Positions 6,132-8,367 of a stretch of 8,367 nucleotides of DNA are shown piece by piece. Under the pieces are notes generated by a model. That model made no database searches and was not told where the DNA came from. It saw only the letters and a list, made by a program, of their open reading frames with translations. The number at the start of each line of letters is the position of its first letter. Within the stretch, counting starts at the first letter, position 1. Source of the stretch: JBHHYR01 sp046757585 (lineage in GTDB: Bacteria; Desulfobacterota; Binatia; HRBIN30); contig JBHHYR010000171.1 of the NCBI GenBank assembly GCA_046757585.1, positions 1-8,367 of the forward strand. Reading direction: 5' to 3'. A program made the translations under genes and the position numbers.

Positions 6132-7954
6132 CGTCGCCTCCTGATGGCGCTGGCGGGAAACGGGCGCGGGCCGGCCGGCGCGCCGCGCTGTGGCTGGTGA
6201 AAAACGAGACGAAACCCCTGGCCATCGAGACGCTCACCACGGATACCACGTTGCTCGATTTGGTCAGCGGGACGCTGGCAGAGGGTTCCTCCAGGGGCTC
6301 AAGGAAAGGAGGTTCCTTGATGATGAAGCAGAAATTGCTTGCTGAGGCCTATCAGAAGCTCATCGCGGGTGCGGATTTGCCGCTCGAGGAAGAGAGCGCG
6401 GTCATCAACCAAATCGCGCGGACCGACCCCCCGTCGCTGGCGAGTCTGTGCCTGCTGATCGCCAACCAGCGGCGGGCGCTGCGGGCTGAAGCGACCAAGG
6501 CCGAGGCGGCGCGCGGTGAGGCCGAGCAGGCGCTGGAACTGCTCCGCGAACCACCCTGGTATCCCGCCGACGTGCTGCGCGTCTACAAGAACGGCCGCCT
6601 CGACGTGGCAGTCGGCGGCCGGCGAAAGGTCGTGATCAGCGGGCCGGAGCTGGTCAGCCAGGACTTGCACGCCGGTGCCGAGGTGTTCCTCGATCGCGAT
6701 CTCAGCGTCGCCCTGACCCTGAACGCCGAACCGTGCCGCTCGGGTGTGGTTGGAACAGTTGCCGAAATCGGAGACGGACACGTCGTCCTGCGTGGCGTCG
6801 GTGACGAAGAGCTGGTGGCACTGTGCGCCCCGGAGCTACTCGCGTCGCTGCGCGCCGGTGACCGCGTGCTGTACAAGCGTGACGCCCAGTGCGTCTTCGC
6901 CCGCCTGGCCGAGCGGACGCAAAGTCCGTACTTGCTGGAAAAGCCGCCCGGCGTGCAGTTCGCGGACATTGGTGGCCTGGATCATGTCATCGCGGACCTC
7001 CGGCGGGATCTGGATTTGCACCTCCTGCACCCGGAGGTCGCAGCCATGTACGGGCTGCGCCTGATGCGCGGGCTGACGCTGGTCGGTCCGCCTGGTACGG
7101 GCAAGTCCATGCTTGCCGCCGCGACCGCCCACTACCTCGCCGGCGCACGCTCGGATACCCGCTTCTTGGACGTCAAGCCAGGCGCCCTGCGGGGCATGTA
7201 CTATGGGGAGACCGAAGCCCGGATTCGGGAGCTGTTCGCCACCGCCCGCCGGGCGCCGGGGCTCGTCGTGATCTTCTTTGATGAACTCGACACCTTTGGT
7301 GCGCGCGGCGCGGGCATTGCCCAGCAGATCGACGATCGCGTCATGGGCGCGCTGCTCGCCGAGATCGATGGGCTCGAAGCCTCGGACCATATTCTGTGCA
7401 TCGGTGCCACCAACCGTCTGGATCTGTGCGACGAAGCACTCGTGCGCCAGGGCCGGTTCACCGACCGCATCTATCAGATTCCACGCCCAGGCCGTGAGGC
7501 CACGCGGCAGATCTTCGCCCGCTACGTCACCCCGGATCTCCCGTACGGCGCCGATGGCGATCAGGCGCTCGACGCCGCGATGGTCATCGAGGCGGCCGTC
7601 GGACACCTGTATGCCGAACGCGGCGGCGCAGAGCCCATCGCCACGGTCACCCTGGCCGACGGGACGCGGCACGCAGTGGCCGCCCCGGCCGTGCTGAGCG
7701 GCGCGCTCATTGCCAGTGCCGTGGAACGTGCCAAGCATGTCGCCGCGCAGCGCCACCTGGATGGTGCCGGCGGGCTCACCGTCGAGGACGTGCTCGCGGC
7801 GCTGGACCATGCGCTTTCGGCCGAGGCGGACAAAATTCGTAGCCCACACGCCGCGCGCCGCATCCTGGACTTCCCGGGTGCCGATGACATCGTCCGTGTC
7901 ACACTGCCGGCACACCGCCGGCCGCGCCGCTACCGGTATCTGCGCGCCGCATGA
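6128..7954 (+). CDS. AAA+ ATPase related to proteasomal ATPase Mpa/ARC
   Basis: A 608-aa protein in the order of Mpa/ARC. Residues about 66-140 are helical with a coiled coil near 113-140. About 142-265 hold the tandem OB region (VYKNGRLDVAVGGRRKVV, then AGDRVLYK). The AAA+ module starts at FADIGGLD (278-285). Walker A is GPPGTGKS (320-327), pore loop MYYGETE (357-363), Walker B IFFDE (382-386), sensor-1 N429, and R440/R443 near the Arg-finger site. Residues 475-608 follow Mpa's C-terminal part, including VGHLYAE and AVERAKH. Such ring ATPases unfold tagged proteins. The C-terminus is RYRYLRAA rather than Mpa's proteasome-docking GQYL. ATG 6128 overlaps the JAB stop (ATGA) and has GGAGG; ATG 6320 (residue 65) has an even better site, so a 544-aa form is possible or even primary. 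Family assignment is strong. Confidence 0.92.
   Translation: MTSPPDGAGGKRARAGRRAALWLVKNETKPLAIETLTTDTTLLDLVSGTLAEGSSRGSRKGGSLMMKQKLLAEAYQKLIAGADLPLEEESAVINQIARTDPPSLASLCLLIANQRRALRAEATKAEAARGEAEQALELLREPPWYPADVLRVYKNGRLDVAVGGRRKVVISGPELVSQDLHAGAEVFLDRDLSVALTLNAEPCRSGVVGTVAEIGDGHVVLRGVGDEELVALCAPELLASLRAGDRVLYKRDAQCVFARLAERTQSPYLLEKPPGVQFADIGGLDHVIADLRRDLDLHLLHPEVAAMYGLRLMRGLTLVGPPGTGKSMLAAATAHYLAGARSDTRFLDVKPGALRGMYYGETEARIRELFATARRAPGLVVIFFDELDTFGARGAGIAQQIDDRVMGALLAEIDGLEASDHILCIGATNRLDLCDEALVRQGRFTDRIYQIPRPGREATRQIFARYVTPDLPYGADGDQALDAAMVIEAAVGHLYAERGGAEPIATVTLADGTRHAVAAPAVLSGALIASAVERAKHVAAQRHLDGAGGLTVEDVLAALDHALSAEADKIRSPHAARRILDFPGADDIVRVTLPAHRRPRRYRYLRAA
6305..6312 (+). promoter_or_regulatory. 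Strong internal ribosome binding site for a shorter ATPase form
   Basis: AAAGGAGG lies seven bases before the in-frame ATG 6320 (ATGATG). Its match to the ribosome is better than that of the 6128 start. The core Mpa-like homology begins just after this ATG, so the true or main start may be 6320. Confidence 0.7.
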
Positions 7955-8065
7955 GCAGCAACCAGCAGTTGGGAGCTAGCGTGCCCCGGAGACTCAATCG
8001 GCAAGTCCCTACCTTGGGTCCCCTCCTTTCCCCGGCAGGGCCCGATGAGAGGGCACTCTCTAGAA

Positions 8066-8105
8066 TTCCCTCGCCCGGATGGGAGAGGGCCAGGGTGAGG
8101 GGGAT
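8066..8105 (+). repeat. Dispersed hairpin repeat, copy 1
   Basis: A 40-base unit whose left half forms a hairpin: CCCTCGCCC (8068-8076), loop GGAT, GGGAGAGGG (8081-8089) with one mismatch. Copy 2 lies in inverted orientation 93 bases further on and matches at 35 of 40 bases by hand alignment. The unit resembles short GC-rich repeats scattered in intergenic regions of many high-GC genomes. Confidence 0.75.
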
Positions 8106-8198
8106 GTGATGCTGCCGCACGCAACCTCGTTGCCTATTCCGTGGGGGCTGCACACGCGGGGAGAGGGCGGGACCAGAGGGGGCTTCGCCAACCATTCG

Positions 8199-8238
8199 AT
8201 CCCCCTCATCCTGACCTTCTCCCATCCGGGAGAAGGAA
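8199..8238 (-). repeat. Dispersed hairpin repeat, copy 2 (inverted)
   Basis: The reverse-complement counterpart of the 8066-8105 unit. Its own hairpin is perfect: CCTTCTCCC (8215-8223), loop ATCC, GGGAGAAGG (8228-8236). Several of the differences from copy 1 fall in the stem, yet both stems still pair, so the structure appears kept while sequence drifts. Confidence 0.75.
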
Positions 8239-8254
8239 CGTGGTGCGCAGAGCG

Positions 8255-8278
8255 CCCCCTCCTTTCGAAGGAAGGGGG
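8255..8278. repeat. Imperfect palindrome centred on TTCGAA
   Basis: CCCCCT (8255-8260) pairs with AGGGGG (8273-8278), and the centre CTTTCGAAG pairs on itself with one mismatch and one wobble. It would form a strong hairpin and belongs to the same repeat cluster. Confidence 0.55.
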
Positions 8279-8281
8279 TCG

Positions 8282-8317
8282 GGGGGAGGTAGAAGTGCGG
8301 CGGGTGCGACCTCCCCC
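8282..8317. repeat. Perfect 9-bp inverted repeat (GGGGGAGGT / ACCTCCCCC)
   Basis: GGGGGAGGT (8282-8290) and ACCTCCCCC (8309-8317) are exact reverse complements separated by 18 bases. It is the last element of the hairpin cluster and lies just before the possible element boundary at 8318. Confidence 0.6.
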
Positions 8318-8367
8318 TAGCAGTCCGTTGAAAAACAGGCACCGTAGCGAGGGTAAGCGATTTTGCG
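8318..8367. other. Possible end of a mobile or repeated element (partial)
   Basis: TAGCAGTCCGTTGAAAAAC (8318-8336) begins abruptly after the GC-rich hairpins and is more AT-rich. From memory, similar CAGTCCGTTGAAAAA strings occur at the ends of repeated elements in environmental bacteria, but I cannot confirm the family, and the window ends before any transposase. Confidence 0.25.

Larger units (their letters stand above)
7955..8367. other. Repeat-rich intergenic region with no supported gene
   Basis: A 413-base stretch after the ATPase. It is packed with hairpins and inverted repeats listed separately and has no credible coding frame: frames that stay open give peptides typical of translated dispersed repeats. 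No promoter or simple terminator immediately follows the ATPase stop. The hairpins could serve as 3' mRNA protection or termination for the operon. Confidence 0.7.

Noticed and set aside
6836..7915. Long antisense open frame opposite the ATPase
   Set aside because: A shadow of an unmistakable AAA+ gene on the plus strand; no domain of its own.
4829..7954. Pup-type proteasome system
   Set aside because: The ATPase is Mpa-like, but the modifier is beta-grasp and ends in Gly rather than Gln/Glu, and PafA, Dop and 20S genes are absent; E1 and E2 define a ubiquitin-type route instead.
7951..8109. 52-aa frame starting as ATGA at the ATPase stop
   Set aside because: The start overlap is tempting, but the frame runs into the dispersed hairpin repeat and yields its usual translated pattern (SPGWERARVRG). 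No ribosome site was found.
7955..8367. CRISPR array
   Set aside because: Repeats are inverted, diverged and irregularly spaced, with no regular direct repeats and spacers.

Overview
This high-GC window carries a compact, plus-strand gene cluster for a complete ubiquitin-like conjugation system. No 16S rRNA, tRNA or taxonomic marker is present, so the host cannot be named. The GC-rich codon use, Shine-Dalgarno sites and start/stop overlaps indicate a bacterium. The dispersed hairpin repeats at the right end fit high-GC environmental lineages (Binatota, Methylomirabilota/Rokubacteria or Deltaproteobacteria-like), but that placement is a guess.

Layout. 34-1248: XRE-type helix-turn-helix protein with an unfamiliar C-terminal sensor-like region and a very basic tail. 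1249-1566: leader of the operon, with a 10-bp tandem repeat and a possible 47-aa small ORF. 1567-2103: small protein with an FHA-like region and a C-terminal RING-type zinc finger (candidate E3). 2096-3331: ThiF/UBA-type E1 with a C-terminal zinc-binding extension. 3312-3884: E2 with a clear HPN...C active site. 3877-4785: conserved-looking protein of unknown function, possibly of the YbjN/type III chaperone-like fold. 4829-5110: ubiquitin-like beta-grasp modifier ending in an exposed Ala-Gly. 5124-6131: JAB/JAMM metalloprotease (candidate deconjugase). 6128-7954: AAA+ ATPase resembling the actinobacterial proteasomal ATPase Mpa/ARC. 7955-8367: no gene, but a dense set of inverted repeats.

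From 1567 to 7954 every gene overlaps or lies within about 45 bases of the next, so they are almost certainly one operon. The inferred route is: E1 adenylates and thioesterifies the modifier, E2 accepts it, the RING protein (perhaps through its FHA-like region) selects targets, JAB removes the modifier, and the Mpa-like ATPase may unfold modified proteins. No 20S proteasome, PafA or Dop gene is in the window. The XRE gene just upstream is a plausible regulator.

The E1, E2, JAB and ATPase calls are strong. The modifier call is strong from its fold pattern and C-terminus. The E3 call is good but structural. The unknown 302-aa protein, the small ORF and the regulator's ligand remain open.
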